Assembly (NCBI GenBank): GCA_040375675.1
Contig: JBEIRY010000025.1
Span: 1-21,363, forward strand
Source: CAIUSP01 sp040375675
GTDB lineage: Bacteria; Actinomycetota; Thermoleophilia; Solirubrobacterales; 70-9
DNA: 21,363 nt
Reading direction: 5' to 3'
Part shown: piece after piece, positions 7,535 to 14,397 of the stretch
How positions within the stretch are numbered: position 1 is the first letter of the stretch
Layout: the number at the start of each line of letters is the position of its first letter
Position numbers and translations under genes: made by a program
Notes under the pieces: generated by a model
What the model saw: the letters and a program-made list of their open reading frames with translations, nothing else
Databases searched by the model: none
What the model was told of the DNA's origin: nothing

Positions 7535-8477
7535 GGAACGCCATCGCTTCGAGCGCGATCCGGCCGCCGATCAAGGCCGTCTTCGGGGTCGGATCGAGAC
7601 TTGGAGCTACCTCCACCACATCTACTCCCAGCAAACCACCGCTCGAAACGCTGCGGACTATCTCGACCGCTTCGCGGCTGGTCATTCCGCCTGGGGTCGG
7701 GCAACAGGTGCCAGGCGCGTGAGCTGCATCGAGAGAATCGATGTCGAAGGAGAGATAGATGCCGTCTCCAGCCGAGGCGACCCCGCGAGCCTTGTCAGCG
7801 GCCCAGGCCGCGCCCTTGGCCCAAATCTCTTCCAGCCAAATCACGGTGATGCCGTGCTCTCGGCAGTAATCGATCTCGGTCCGCGGATTCATCCAGCCGG
7901 AGATTCCAACCAACGCGATCTTCTTCGGGTCGAAGCCGGCGTCGACGGCCCTGGTGATGGGGCAGCAGTGGTTGAGCAGTTCGCCACCAACATCAGGTGC
8001 TGTGTCGAGGTGGGTGTCGATCAGGATCAAGCCGGGATCGTCGTATGTAGAGGCGATCGCGCGCGCTGCGGGGATGGTCACCGAGTGATCTCCGCCGAGG
8101 GTCACCGGCAAGGCTCCAGCGCTCAGAATCTGCTCGAGATCCGACTGTGCGCGCTGAAAGGTGACCTCAGGATTCGCCAAAGCGATATCGCAGTCGCCGG
8201 TATCGACCGGGTTGAGAGCCTCGACCAGATCGAACTCGAGTGTGGCGTTGTAGGTGAGGAACATCCGCGTGACATCCCGGATGCCACGCGGCCCATAGTT
8301 GGCTCCGGTTCGAGAGATGTTGGTCGCATCGAAGGGGATGCCGTAAATGGCGGCCTTGGCACCATGCTTTTCAAGTGCTTTGGCCTCGGCGGGCACATGT
8401 GGCAGACCGAGAAACGAGCCACTCAGCCCCGCGTGCAGCAGACTCGACCACATCGTCGGATCGTCTTTGGTTCCCAT
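7509..8477 (-). CDS. ureohydrolase (arginase/agmatinase superfamily), atypical substrate motifs
   Basis: This 322-residue enzyme keeps all six dinuclear-metal ligands of the ureohydrolase fold: GGDHS (H131), DTHLD (D154, H156, D158) and SFDIDSLD (D245, D247). It is therefore expected to release urea from a guanidino compound. Specificity regions are unusual: the common DAHxD is DTHLDT, the loop often reading HGTPFRRA in agmatinases is NHCCPITRA (C171, C172), and the PGxGTP stretch is PGTCCPTP (C258, C259). This argues against simple agmatinase; guanidinobutyrase, a guanidine hydrolase or another guanidino-acid hydrolase is possible. GAGGGAGGCT precedes the ATG as Shine-Dalgarno. It is first in a three-gene operon diverging from lacI, with a palindrome in the shared promoter. 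Confidence 0.88.
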   Translation of the reverse strand: MGTKDDPTMWSSLLHAGLSGSFLGLPHVPAEAKALEKHGAKAAIYGIPFDATNISRTGANYGPRGIRDVTRMFLTYNATLEFDLVEALNPVDTGDCDIALANPEVTFQRAQSDLEQILSAGALPVTLGGDHSVTIPAARAIASTYDDPGLILIDTHLDTAPDVGGELLNHCCPITRAVDAGFDPKKIALVGISGWMNPRTEIDYCREHGITVIWLEEIWAKGAAWAADKARGVASAGDGIYLSFDIDSLDAAHAPGTCCPTPGGMTSREAVEIVRSVSSGGLLGVDVVEVAPSLDPTPKTALIGGRIALEAMAFHAGASFGD

Positions 8478-8510
8478 AGCCTCCCTCTCTCCCGGTTGCC
8501 AGAGGCCAAA

Positions 8511-8516
8511 AGGGTA
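8511..8516 (-). promoter_or_regulatory. candidate -10 box of the ureohydrolase operon
   Basis: TACCCT on the minus strand fits TANNNT and would place the transcript start about 27 nt before the ureohydrolase ATG. The 15-bp palindrome at 8529-8543 then covers the -35 area, a position suited to repression. No good -35 hexamer is present. Confidence 0.35.
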
Positions 8517-8528
8517 TCCGAAGGCACA

Positions 8529-8543
8529 GAAAAACGGTTTTTC
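8529..8543. promoter_or_regulatory. perfect LacI-type operator palindrome
   Basis: GAAAAACGGTTTTTC is a perfect inverted repeat with 7-bp arms around a central G, in the 124-bp gap between the ureohydrolase and lacI genes. LacI-family regulators bind short palindromes with a CG-containing core and often control themselves. The near-identical site upstream of the permease operon supports function. Its centre is 66 nt from the lacI start and 59 nt from the ureohydrolase start. Confidence 0.7.
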
Positions 8544-8589
8544 ATTTACTGAAGCGGTTCGCTCCCAGTCCCACCGGGGGTAGGTGTTT

Positions 8590-8595
8590 TAACCT
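8590..8595 (+). promoter_or_regulatory. candidate leaderless -10 box of lacI
   Basis: TAACCT ends 6 nt before the lacI ATG at 8602, and no Shine-Dalgarno lies at normal distance (GGGGGTAGG is about 18 nt away). This spacing fits a transcript beginning at or next to the A of the ATG. Confidence 0.4.
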
Positions 8596-8601
8596 GATCG
8601 A

Positions 8602-9660
8602 ATGGGATCGGGGCTGAAGCGGCAAGGAAGAGTCGGAATCCGCGATGTCGCAAAGGCCGCGGGTGTCTCACCGACCACGGTCTCCCACGCCTTGAGCGGC
8701 AAGGGGAGGATCTCGGAGCAAACGAGAATCCGCGTCACGGAGACGGCCGAGCGGCTCGGCTACAAGCCCAATCGAAGTGCCCAACATCTCGTCACAGGAA
8801 ACAGCGGTCTAATCGCTCTGTACGCGGGTAACAGCTCGACTCCCACCGGCAGACTCACCTCGGCCCTTCCCGACTATCCGTTCATCATGAACATCGCAAT
8901 GTCCGCCTCGGTCGAGGCGATCGAGCAGGGGCTGAGCATGGCTCTCTCTTCGCAGACGAGCGAGGCATCAGGGCTACTCCAGATGGGCGTGGACGGTGCG
9001 GTCATCGTCGACCCCGAGGTGAAAGATTCGGTGAATGAAGAGTTCTTCGAGGCCGGGATTCCTGTCGTCACGGTTGGAAGGATCCTCGGAGTTCCAGAGG
9101 AGATGAACGAGCACTGGGTCGATGTCGACCACAACAAGGTGACGATCGAAGTCCTCGAGCATCTCAAGAAGAGAGGGGCAAAGCGCGTCGCGGTGATCAG
9201 CGCTCCGGTCGGGCCGTCCTACGTGAACGATTCGCTGGAGGGCTACAAGGCTTGGTGCGAGAGCACAGGCCAGGAACCGATTTTCCATACTCTCGAGGGC
9301 CGTGACTACGAACAGGAGACCCGCCGCGTAACCAAGGCCCTGCTCGACGAGAAGGACCGACCAGATGCAATCTTCTGCCACCTCCAGCCCGTAAGCGTGG
9401 AGGTTCTCCGAGCGGTGATCGCCGAAGGGCTCAGCGTGCCCGACGAGATGATGATCGCAACCATGAGCGACGACACCAAAGTCAACAATCTCGACGGCTC
9501 CGGGATGCCTGATCTCACCGGGTGCAACCTGCACCCAGAGCAGACGGCGGTAGAAGCGGTTCGGATGCTGGCAGCCCTAGTTGCGGGCGAAGAGCCAGCC
9601 AACCCGCATGTGTACATCCCCGGTGAAATCACCGCGCGGGAATCGACCAACCGCAAGTAG
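8602..9660 (+). CDS. LacI-family transcriptional regulator
   Basis: This 352-residue regulator begins with a classic LacI helix-turn-helix (IRDVAKAAGVSPTTVSHALS, residues 13-32). The second DNA-binding part RLGYKPNRSAQHLVTG follows, where residues 57-66 form the minor-groove hinge helix. The rest is a periplasmic-binding-protein-like effector domain, recognisable by MGVDGAVIVDPE and the VDVDHNK and HLKKRGAKRVAVIS segments. It diverges from the ureohydrolase-amidase operon across a promoter holding a perfect palindrome, so it probably controls that operon and itself. A one-mismatch copy lies before the permease operon 5.3 kb away. The effector is unknown; a guanidino or amine compound is a guess. 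It ends 6 nt from the convergent DUF1385 gene. Confidence 0.93.
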   Translation: MGSGLKRQGRVGIRDVAKAAGVSPTTVSHALSGKGRISEQTRIRVTETAERLGYKPNRSAQHLVTGNSGLIALYAGNSSTPTGRLTSALPDYPFIMNIAMSASVEAIEQGLSMALSSQTSEASGLLQMGVDGAVIVDPEVKDSVNEEFFEAGIPVVTVGRILGVPEEMNEHWVDVDHNKVTIEVLEHLKKRGAKRVAVISAPVGPSYVNDSLEGYKAWCESTGQEPIFHTLEGRDYEQETRRVTKALLDEKDRPDAIFCHLQPVSVEVLRAVIAEGLSVPDEMMIATMSDDTKVNNLDGSGMPDLTGCNLHPEQTAVEAVRMLAALVAGEEPANPHVYIPGEITARESTNRK

Positions 9661-9666
9661 CAGCGC

Positions 9667-10686
9667 TCAGGCCACGACCTCGATGTGCTCGGTCTTGGAC
9701 TCGGCGATCGGGTCTTCCACCGCAAGGACCTCTTTCAGGGAGCGAATCGCGACCTCGAGCTGATCACGGTCGGGCTCGCGGGTGGTCAGGTTCTGCAGCA
9801 TCAGACCGGGCCACATCAAGGCGCGCACCCACGCTTTGCGGCGATGCTTACCGGCCCACTTGATCACCTCGTAAGAGATTCCTGCGATCAGCGGAATGCC
9901 GAGGATGCGGGAGAGCACGAGCCAGTACCACTCGGGCAATCCAAGCGGGGCAAAGACGAAGATCGCCACGATCATCACCACCAGCAGGAAGCTGGTGCCG
10001 CAACGAGGGTGCAGACGGGAGTAGATCTCTGCCCGCGCCGGGGTGAGCTCGTCGCCGGCTTCGTAACACGAAATCGTCTTGTGCTCGGCGCCGTGGTATT
10101 CGAATACGCGACGCAGATCGCGCAGGCGACTGATCGCCCATAGGTATCCGATGAAGATCGAGGTCCGTAGAACGCCCTCGACGAGCCAGAAGAGAAGGGC
10201 GGAGCCGAGAGCATCCTTGATCAGACTGGTGGCCCCCACGGGGATGAGGAAGAAGAGCACCACCGCGAGCACGACCGAAAATGCGATGGTCAAACCCCAG
10301 GTAACGCTGCCGATCTCTTCTCGGACGCCCTCGTCGTCTTCTTCCATCTGAGCGTTCGCCGCAATCGACAGCGCGCGGAAGCCGACCTTCAGCGACTCGC
10401 CGAGCGCAACGACTCCGCGGATTATCGGCCAGCGCAGAACCCGGTGGTTCTGCGCCCAGGAGACGAGCGGCTCGACGGTGGTCTCTATCCGCCCTTCCGG
10501 ATTGCGCACCGCGACCGCCCAGGTGGAGATGCCGCGCATCATCACGCCCTCGAGCACAGCCTGTCCGCCTACGGGAATGTCGCGAGACGCAACCGGCTTA
10601 CCGTCGGGCATGTCGGTGCTCGCCAGCATCAGGCCTTTGCCAGCACCATCAGAGGTACGGGCGTTCGAGGCGCCCTCCCCGCTCAC
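9667..10686 (-). CDS. DUF1385 (YqhQ-like) multi-pass membrane protein
   Basis: This 339-residue protein carries the DUF1385 signatures GGQAVLEGVMMRG (40-52), EYHGAEHKTI.CYE and HPRCGTSFL in order. Hydrophobic segments lie near 150-170 and 180-205, with two more in the C-terminal half. The conserved H, E and C residues suggest metal or redox chemistry, but no biochemical role is established to my knowledge. The start codon is GTG at 10686, chosen because AGGAG lies 7 nt upstream within the rpmE stop region; translation is coupled to rpmE, 10 nt away. The N-terminal 35 residues look disordered. rpmE-DUF1385 upstream of prfA is a recurrent actinobacterial and firmicute neighbourhood; here prfA is 3.8 kb further on. 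Confidence 0.9.
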   Translation of the reverse strand: MSGEGASNARTSDGAGKGLMLASTDMPDGKPVASRDIPVGGQAVLEGVMMRGISTWAVAVRNPEGRIETTVEPLVSWAQNHRVLRWPIIRGVVALGESLKVGFRALSIAANAQMEEDDEGVREEIGSVTWGLTIAFSVVLAVVLFFLIPVGATSLIKDALGSALLFWLVEGVLRTSIFIGYLWAISRLRDLRRVFEYHGAEHKTISCYEAGDELTPARAEIYSRLHPRCGTSFLLVVMIVAIFVFAPLGLPEWYWLVLSRILGIPLIAGISYEVIKWAGKHRRKAWVRALMWPGLMLQNLTTREPDRDQLEVAIRSLKEVLAVEDPIAESKTEHIEVVA

Positions 10687-10693
10687 TCAGGTA

Positions 10694-10698
10694 CTCCT
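10694..10698 (-). promoter_or_regulatory. Shine-Dalgarno fixing the GTG start of the DUF1385 gene
   Basis: AGGAG on the minus strand shares bases with the rpmE stop codon (TAGGAG) and lies 7 nt before the GTG at 10686. This supports the GTG rather than internal ATG codons. Confidence 0.65.
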
Positions 10699-10906
10699 AG
10701 TCGCGCTTGCTCTTGGCGGCGCGGCGACGGAAACGCTCGACCCGTCCACCCGTGTCGACCAGCTTCTGCTTGCCCGTGTAGAACGGGTGACACTCGGAGC
10801 AGATCTCCACGTGGAGCTCGGGCTTGGTAGAGCGCGTGTAGAAGTCGTTGCCGCAGGAGCAACGCACGTGGGCGAGGCCGTATTCGGGGTGTATCTCGGT
10901 CTTCAT
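10697..10906 (-). CDS. rpmE: 50S ribosomal protein L31, zinc-binding type
   Basis: This 69-residue protein starts MKTEIHPEYG, the typical L31 opening. It retains the zinc ribbon cysteines CxC (C16, C18) and CxxC (C36, C39), making it the zinc-containing C+ form rather than the zinc-independent paralogue. The conserved FYTGKQKLVDTGGRVERF region completes the family, with a basic tail. It heads a two-gene operon with DUF1385. No Shine-Dalgarno precedes the ATG; TAACAT ends 8 nt upstream, suggesting leaderless translation. Confidence 0.97.
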   Translation of the reverse strand: MKTEIHPEYGLAHVRCSCGNDFYTRSTKPELHVEICSECHPFYTGKQKLVDTGGRVERFRRRAAKSKRD

Positions 10907-10914
10907 CGAAAGCG

Positions 10915-10920
10915 ATGTTA
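10915..10920 (-). promoter_or_regulatory. candidate leaderless -10 box of rpmE
   Basis: TAACAT on the minus strand lies 8 nt before the rpmE ATG and no purine-rich ribosome site intervenes. It matches the TANNNT pattern of actinobacterial -10 elements; the -35 is not recognisable. Confidence 0.4.
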
Positions 10921-10966
10921 GCGAGGTCGGAGCCTCGGGCCGGTAGTCGACTGGCAGGCGTGCGAC

Positions 10967-10972
10967 TAAGGT
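10967..10972 (+). promoter_or_regulatory. candidate leaderless -10 box of the NarL-type regulator
   Basis: TAAGGT ends 6 nt before the ATG at 10979. The AAGG inside it could instead serve as a weak Shine-Dalgarno 7 nt from the start, so the two readings cannot be separated from sequence. Confidence 0.35.
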
Positions 10973-10978
10973 TCACCT

Positions 10979-11635
10979 ATGGGAGTAGTTACCCGCAATT
11001 CAGGAGCAGCGGCAGTGCTGCTTGCAAGCGATGAGTCCCTCACCCGAGCGGGCTGGCGAGCGATGGTCGAAGCGATCGAGGGAGTCACCGTAGCCGGTGA
11101 GTCAGGCACCGCCGCCGAGGCCGAAAAGGCTCTCACTTCGGGCCGGGCCGACGTGATCTTGCTCGATGTCAGGCTCGACGACGGCGATGGAGTAGAGGCA
11201 ATCCAGCGAATCCGCCGACGCTCGCCGCAGACTGCGGTAGTCGTGGTTACCTCCGCCGACCGCCCTGACGCCGCTCGCCGCTCGCTGGAAGCAGGGGCTG
11301 TCGCCTACCTGAGCAAGACAGACACCCCCGGAGATCTGGCGGCTGCAATCACGGCCGCAGCCGAGGGAAGCGAATTTAGGCAACCGTCTCTGCCCGAGCT
11401 ACTGAAGCGTGACCCCGAGCCGACCCTGGACGGAGAGATCAGCGAGCGCGAGCGGGATGTGTTGCGCCTGCTCGCGCTCGGACACACCAACAAAGAGATT
11501 GCACGCAGGCTCTACTTGAGCGTGCGCACGGTAGAGACCCATCGCGCCAGCCTGCTGCGCAAACTCGGTGCCTCCAGCCGGGCGGATCTGGTGGCATACG
11601 CCCTGCAAAACCGACTGGTCGAGGGCGCGAGCTGA
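10979..11635 (+). CDS. NarL/LuxR-type response regulator
   Basis: This 218-residue regulator has an N-terminal receiver domain with phospho-acceptor D63 in ADVILLDVRL, a T/S switch in VVVTSAD (about 89-95) and the conserved lysine in YLSKTD (about 114). Only one acid (D18) is evident in the usual acidic pair, so phosphorylation may be atypical. A linker leads to a LuxR helix-turn-helix near 150-212 (ISERERDVLRLLALGHTNKE then SVRTVETHRASLLRKLGASS). No sensor kinase gene is adjacent, so it is an orphan here. Its stop codon overlaps the start of a ZIP transporter by 1 nt (TGATG). That coupling suggests a link to metal homeostasis, which is inference. Confidence 0.93.
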   Translation: MGVVTRNSGAAAVLLASDESLTRAGWRAMVEAIEGVTVAGESGTAAEAEKALTSGRADVILLDVRLDDGDGVEAIQRIRRRSPQTAVVVVTSADRPDAARRSLEAGAVAYLSKTDTPGDLAAAITAAAEGSEFRQPSLPELLKRDPEPTLDGEISERERDVLRLLALGHTNKEIARRLYLSVRTVETHRASLLRKLGASSRADLVAYALQNRLVEGAS

Positions 11636-12381
11636 TGGATGTGCTGATCCTCTTCCTCGCGGCAACTGCCACCGCGCTGGCTTGCGGTCTGGGTGCGATA
11701 CCGGTCTTCTTCCTCGGCGACAAGGCAATCGCCTTGCGTCCCTACCTCTGGGGAGTTGCGGTGGGCGTAATGTCGGTCGCGGCAATCTGGGGGCTGTTGA
11801 TCCCCGCCTTCAACGAAGGCTCTCCGCTGGACATTGCGATCGGGCTGGCGATAGGGCTGATCTTCCTCTGGGTCGCCCGAAAAGTGCTCGACTCCCACCA
11901 TCACCACGACGAGCCCTCGCGCTTTCGTCTGGGCAAGGGCCGGGCGGCAACTCTCACTTTTGCCGTGCTGCTCGTCCACAGCCTTCCCGAGGGCTTTGCG
12001 ATCGGCACCGCCTATGCCTCCACCACCGCCGGGCTGGGCGTGTTCGTGATCTCAGCTATCGCCATCCAGAACATTCCCGAGGGAACGAGCGTCGCAATCC
12101 CGATGGCCGAGGAGGGATACAGCCGCTCAGCACTGTTCTGGGCAGCGGTGCTGACCAGCGCACCGCAGCCGATCGGAGCGTTGATCGCATACGGGCTGGT
12201 CGACTGGATCAAGCCGTTGCTTCCGATCTCGTTCGCTTTCGCAGCAGGGGCGATGCTGGCGCTGGTAGCAACCGAGATGGTGCCTGCGTCACTTCAGGAC
12301 AAGCGCCCCTGGGCCGCAGGAGCCGGTACCGCACTCGGGGCCGGGATCATGCTGATCCTCAGCCTCGTCTTCGGGGTCTGA
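11635..12381 (+). CDS. ZIP-family divalent metal transporter
   Basis: This 248-residue membrane protein has about 8 hydrophobic segments. It carries the two ZIP metal-site motifs: HSLPEG (115-120, TM4) and QNIPEG (145-150, TM5), which form the binuclear transport site for Zn2+, Fe2+ or Mn2+ uptake. The TM3-TM4 cytoplasmic loop holds a histidine cluster, SHHHHDE (87-93), as usual for regulatory metal binding in this family. The start ATG overlaps the stop of the response regulator, so both are made from one transcript. It converges on the ferric-reductase-like gene with a 2-nt gap. Family is sure; the metal is not. Confidence 0.92.
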   Translation: MDVLILFLAATATALACGLGAIPVFFLGDKAIALRPYLWGVAVGVMSVAAIWGLLIPAFNEGSPLDIAIGLAIGLIFLWVARKVLDSHHHHDEPSRFRLGKGRAATLTFAVLLVHSLPEGFAIGTAYASTTAGLGVFVISAIAIQNIPEGTSVAIPMAEEGYSRSALFWAAVLTSAPQPIGALIAYGLVDWIKPLLPISFAFAAGAMLALVATEMVPASLQDKRPWAAGAGTALGAGIMLILSLVFGV

Positions 12382-12394
12382 GGCTAAGCAGCCT
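12381..12394. terminator. short hairpin between convergent genes
   Basis: AGGCT (12381-12385), loop AAGC, AGCCT (12390-12394) form a 5-bp stem at the end of two convergent genes. There is no T-run. It might be a weak bidirectional end signal. Confidence 0.2.
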
Positions 12395-12938
12395 TCGGCT
12401 TCGACTCATCGCCTGGAAGCAAGCGATAGGCGAGCGCAAAGAGAACCGGAATCAGGAGGATCCCCATCAAGGCGAGAAACCAACCGGTGCTGGCATCGCT
12501 GCCTGAGCCGATCGCGTGCCCGAAGGAAAGAACCCACGCGGCCAGGGTGAACCTGTGCACGACCTTCCAGCGATTGGCGCCGATCCAGCGGCGTGCGTAA
12601 TAGGAGAGACCACAGACCATCGCCACCCAGGCACCGATGATGCCGATGCCCGTCCAGACCGGCTGCCTGGGCATGGTGAACGGTATGAAGAGCTGCGAGA
12701 AGGTGGGGTTGATGTAGTTGTCTCCGAGCAAGACCAGGCCGTGGGCGAGGATTACCGAAAGCGCGACCAGCGAAAGCGCCTCATGGGCCTGCTTTGCGCG
12801 TCCGATCGATCCGGGCCCGCGCTTTGCGAGCTTCGAAGACATCGAAAGGCCCCATGCCACCGAGACGGAAAGCAACGCCAAAGCGACGATGCCGATGGCT
12901 CTCGATGCCAGCCAATAGGAGTGGTCGACGGGGTTCAT
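12384..12938 (-). CDS. ferric-reductase-like transmembrane haem protein
   Basis: This 184-residue integral membrane protein has about six hydrophobic segments. Two helices each carry a histidine pair, H52/H66 and H128/H141 (spacing 14 and 13), the pattern expected for two stacked b haems in ferric-reductase-like and MsrQ-type membrane domains. No FAD or NADPH domain is attached, so electrons would have to come from a partner. The ATG overlaps the apbE stop (ATGA), so the two are translationally coupled. ApbE covalently attaches FMN to electron-carrier proteins, and such haem proteins are repeatedly found with ApbE in extracytosolic flavin electron-transfer systems. A role as the membrane electron conduit of this operon is inference. 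Confidence 0.8.
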   Translation of the reverse strand: MNPVDHSYWLASRAIGIVALALLSVSVAWGLSMSSKLAKRGPGSIGRAKQAHEALSLVALSVILAHGLVLLGDNYINPTFSQLFIPFTMPRQPVWTGIGIIGAWVAMVCGLSYYARRWIGANRWKVVHRFTLAAWVLSFGHAIGSGSDASTGWFLALMGILLIPVLFALAYRLLPGDESKPKAA

Positions 12939-13963
12939 CTCTCGACAGCCACCTTCGCCATCGATGAGGCGGATCCTTTGACCAAGCGCTCAGCTAGCGG
13001 ACCGCAGGCCTTTACCTCACCGGAATCGAGCACCATCACGCCGCCCGCGCCGGCAGAGAGAACCTCTGCCCCGCGCTCGGGGCCGGAGAGAAGCGCGACC
13101 TTCGAAAGAGTCTCGGCCTCTCGAGCGCTGCCCGCAACTGCGCTTGCTTGAATCACTCCGGTCCAGGCAGGAAGCCCAGTTGAAGGATCGAGCAAGTGAT
13201 GGGCGTAGCCCTGGGCCCCGCTGCCGCGCCAAACTCGCCGGCTGATTCCGCTGGTGGCCACGGCGCCTTGATTGAGAGAAAATCTGATCTCTACCTCACC
13301 GCTGAGCGGGTGGGTGATGCCCACCTCGCGATCGAGTCCTGCGGTACCGCCAAGTCGCAGATCGCCGCCTATATCGGCGCACCAACTTGCAAACCCCTCG
13401 AGATGGGTCGCTGCGAGATCTGCAGCTAGCCCCTTACCGATACCACCGAGATCGATGCGCACGCCAACCGGCCGTGTGACCTGCCCGGCCTCGAGATCGA
13501 CCGAGATCTTCTGCCACGGTGAATCCGAGCGGGGGCTGGCTGGCTTCCGGTCGCCGTCAGATATCGAGGCGAGAGCATCGGCAAGTGGCACGGGTTCGGC
13601 GCCGGCCTTGGACTCGGAGTAGCCGACATCGCCGAGCGCTTCGATCATCACGGGATCGACCAGCCCTCCCGAACGCACAGCCGCCTCGACCGCAGCCTCG
13701 ACCGCAACGGTCAGATAGCTGGATCCCGCGACGGTCTCGGTTGGCGATGAGTTCAATCCTGAGAGCTCGCTGTCGGGGTCGAACCTGGTCAGGCGGTCGT
13801 GCATCTCACGAAGCATTGCCTCGACCTCTGCCAGGGCGGCCTCTGGGGGAGATCCCCCCTCCGACGGTCCCCCGGCAAGCAACCTGACCCGAGTGCCGAA
13901 GAGCTCGAGCGTCAGCTCGAGCTCTTGCCCGGCCGCCGGATCTGATGTGGTCTGGATGGACAT
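12935..13963 (-). CDS. apbE: FAD:protein FMN transferase (ApbE family)
   Basis: This 342-residue enzyme transfers FMN from FAD to a serine or threonine of a target protein, with Mg2+. Visible motifs are RFDPDSELSGLN (60-71), VRIDLGGIGKGLAAD (168-182), ADIGGDLRLGG (196-206), AVATSGISRR (235-243) and AHHLLDPSTGLP (254-265). No signal peptide or lipobox is present (start MSIQTTSDPA), so it probably acts in the cytosol, unlike the classical periplasmic lipoprotein. The ATG follows AAAGG at 4 nt and lies 29 nt after the gene for the 134-aa small protein. A stretch at 31-40 is rich in glycine and proline. No FMN_bind-domain substrate is encoded in the window, so the small proteins upstream are candidate targets or the target is elsewhere. 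Confidence 0.9.
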   Translation of the reverse strand: MSIQTTSDPAAGQELELTLELFGTRVRLLAGGPSEGGSPPEAALAEVEAMLREMHDRLTRFDPDSELSGLNSSPTETVAGSSYLTVAVEAAVEAAVRSGGLVDPVMIEALGDVGYSESKAGAEPVPLADALASISDGDRKPASPRSDSPWQKISVDLEAGQVTRPVGVRIDLGGIGKGLAADLAATHLEGFASWCADIGGDLRLGGTAGLDREVGITHPLSGEVEIRFSLNQGAVATSGISRRVWRGSGAQGYAHHLLDPSTGLPAWTGVIQASAVAGSAREAETLSKVALLSGPERGAEVLSAGAGGVMVLDSGEVKACGPLAERLVKGSASSMAKVAVER

Positions 13964-13992
13964 CTGCCTTTACGTCCTATCGTCGACCACTC

Positions 13993-14397
13993 TCAGGACG
14001 GCGAGCTGACGACCGGCGCAGGAGCGGGAGCTACTGCGGCCGGAGGCGAGTAAGTGCTCCCCGACGAGTAGGACCCGCTGGACCCCGTATAGCCGTAGGA
14101 GGATCCGGTCGAGCCAGAGGATGTGTTCGGCACGACCTTCTTGACCACCACGACCTTCTGGATCACGCGCTGTTTCTTGGCACCTGTCTTGGCAGCGAGA
14201 ACCGGATCGTTCCCCTGAGCCATTTGTAGAGAGAGTCCACCGAAGGCGGCGATGCTCGCAGCTCCCGCGAGGGCAGCCACCGCTCCGACGACCGACTTGG
14301 TCGATCGCCTCGGGCGGGGCGCTGCCTTCACGCGGGTTTGAGGATCGGAGTTCATCTTTGGGTTCCGTGACTTGGGGTTGGGGGTGGGCTCAGTCAT
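13993..14397 (-). CDS. small membrane-anchored protein with Ser/Gly/Tyr tail (paralogue of next gene)
   Basis: This is a 134-residue protein of no recognised family. I start it at the ATG at 14397, which has GGGAGGGTGAGG directly before it and overlaps the upstream gene by 8 nt (ATGACTGA); the same frame is open further upstream, inside the neighbouring gene. A basic, proline-rich N-terminus (1-34) precedes one transmembrane segment (about 35-58). Then come AAKTGAKKQRVIQK and VVVVKKVVP (to residue 90), a tail rich in Ser, Gly and Tyr (91-117), and a final Pro/Ala stretch. The order of membrane helix, lysine/valine block and Ser/Gly tail matches the upstream gene, suggesting paralogues. It sits directly before apbE; function unknown. 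Confidence 0.7.
   Translation of the reverse strand: MTEPTPNPKSRNPKMNSDPQTRVKAAPRPRRSTKSVVGAVAALAGAASIAAFGGLSLQMAQGNDPVLAAKTGAKKQRVIQKVVVVKKVVPNTSSGSTGSSYGYTGSSGSYSSGSTYSPPAAVAPAPAPVVSSPS

Noticed and set aside
6686..8552. Two plus-strand open frames of 387 and 393 codons
   Set aside because: They are antisense to the nucleotidyltransferase, amidase and ureohydrolase genes, whose catalytic residues are intact; the antisense products have no recognisable domain.
8549..8563. Second operator-like sequence around GAAGCGGTTC, centred 20 bp from the perfect palindrome
   Set aside because: Only about half of the positions match the 15-bp site, too weak to annotate.
8478..8601. Possible guanidine riboswitch before the ureohydrolase gene
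   Set aside because: The predicted leader is only about 27 nt and I see no ykkC-type or paired ACGR-loop hairpins.
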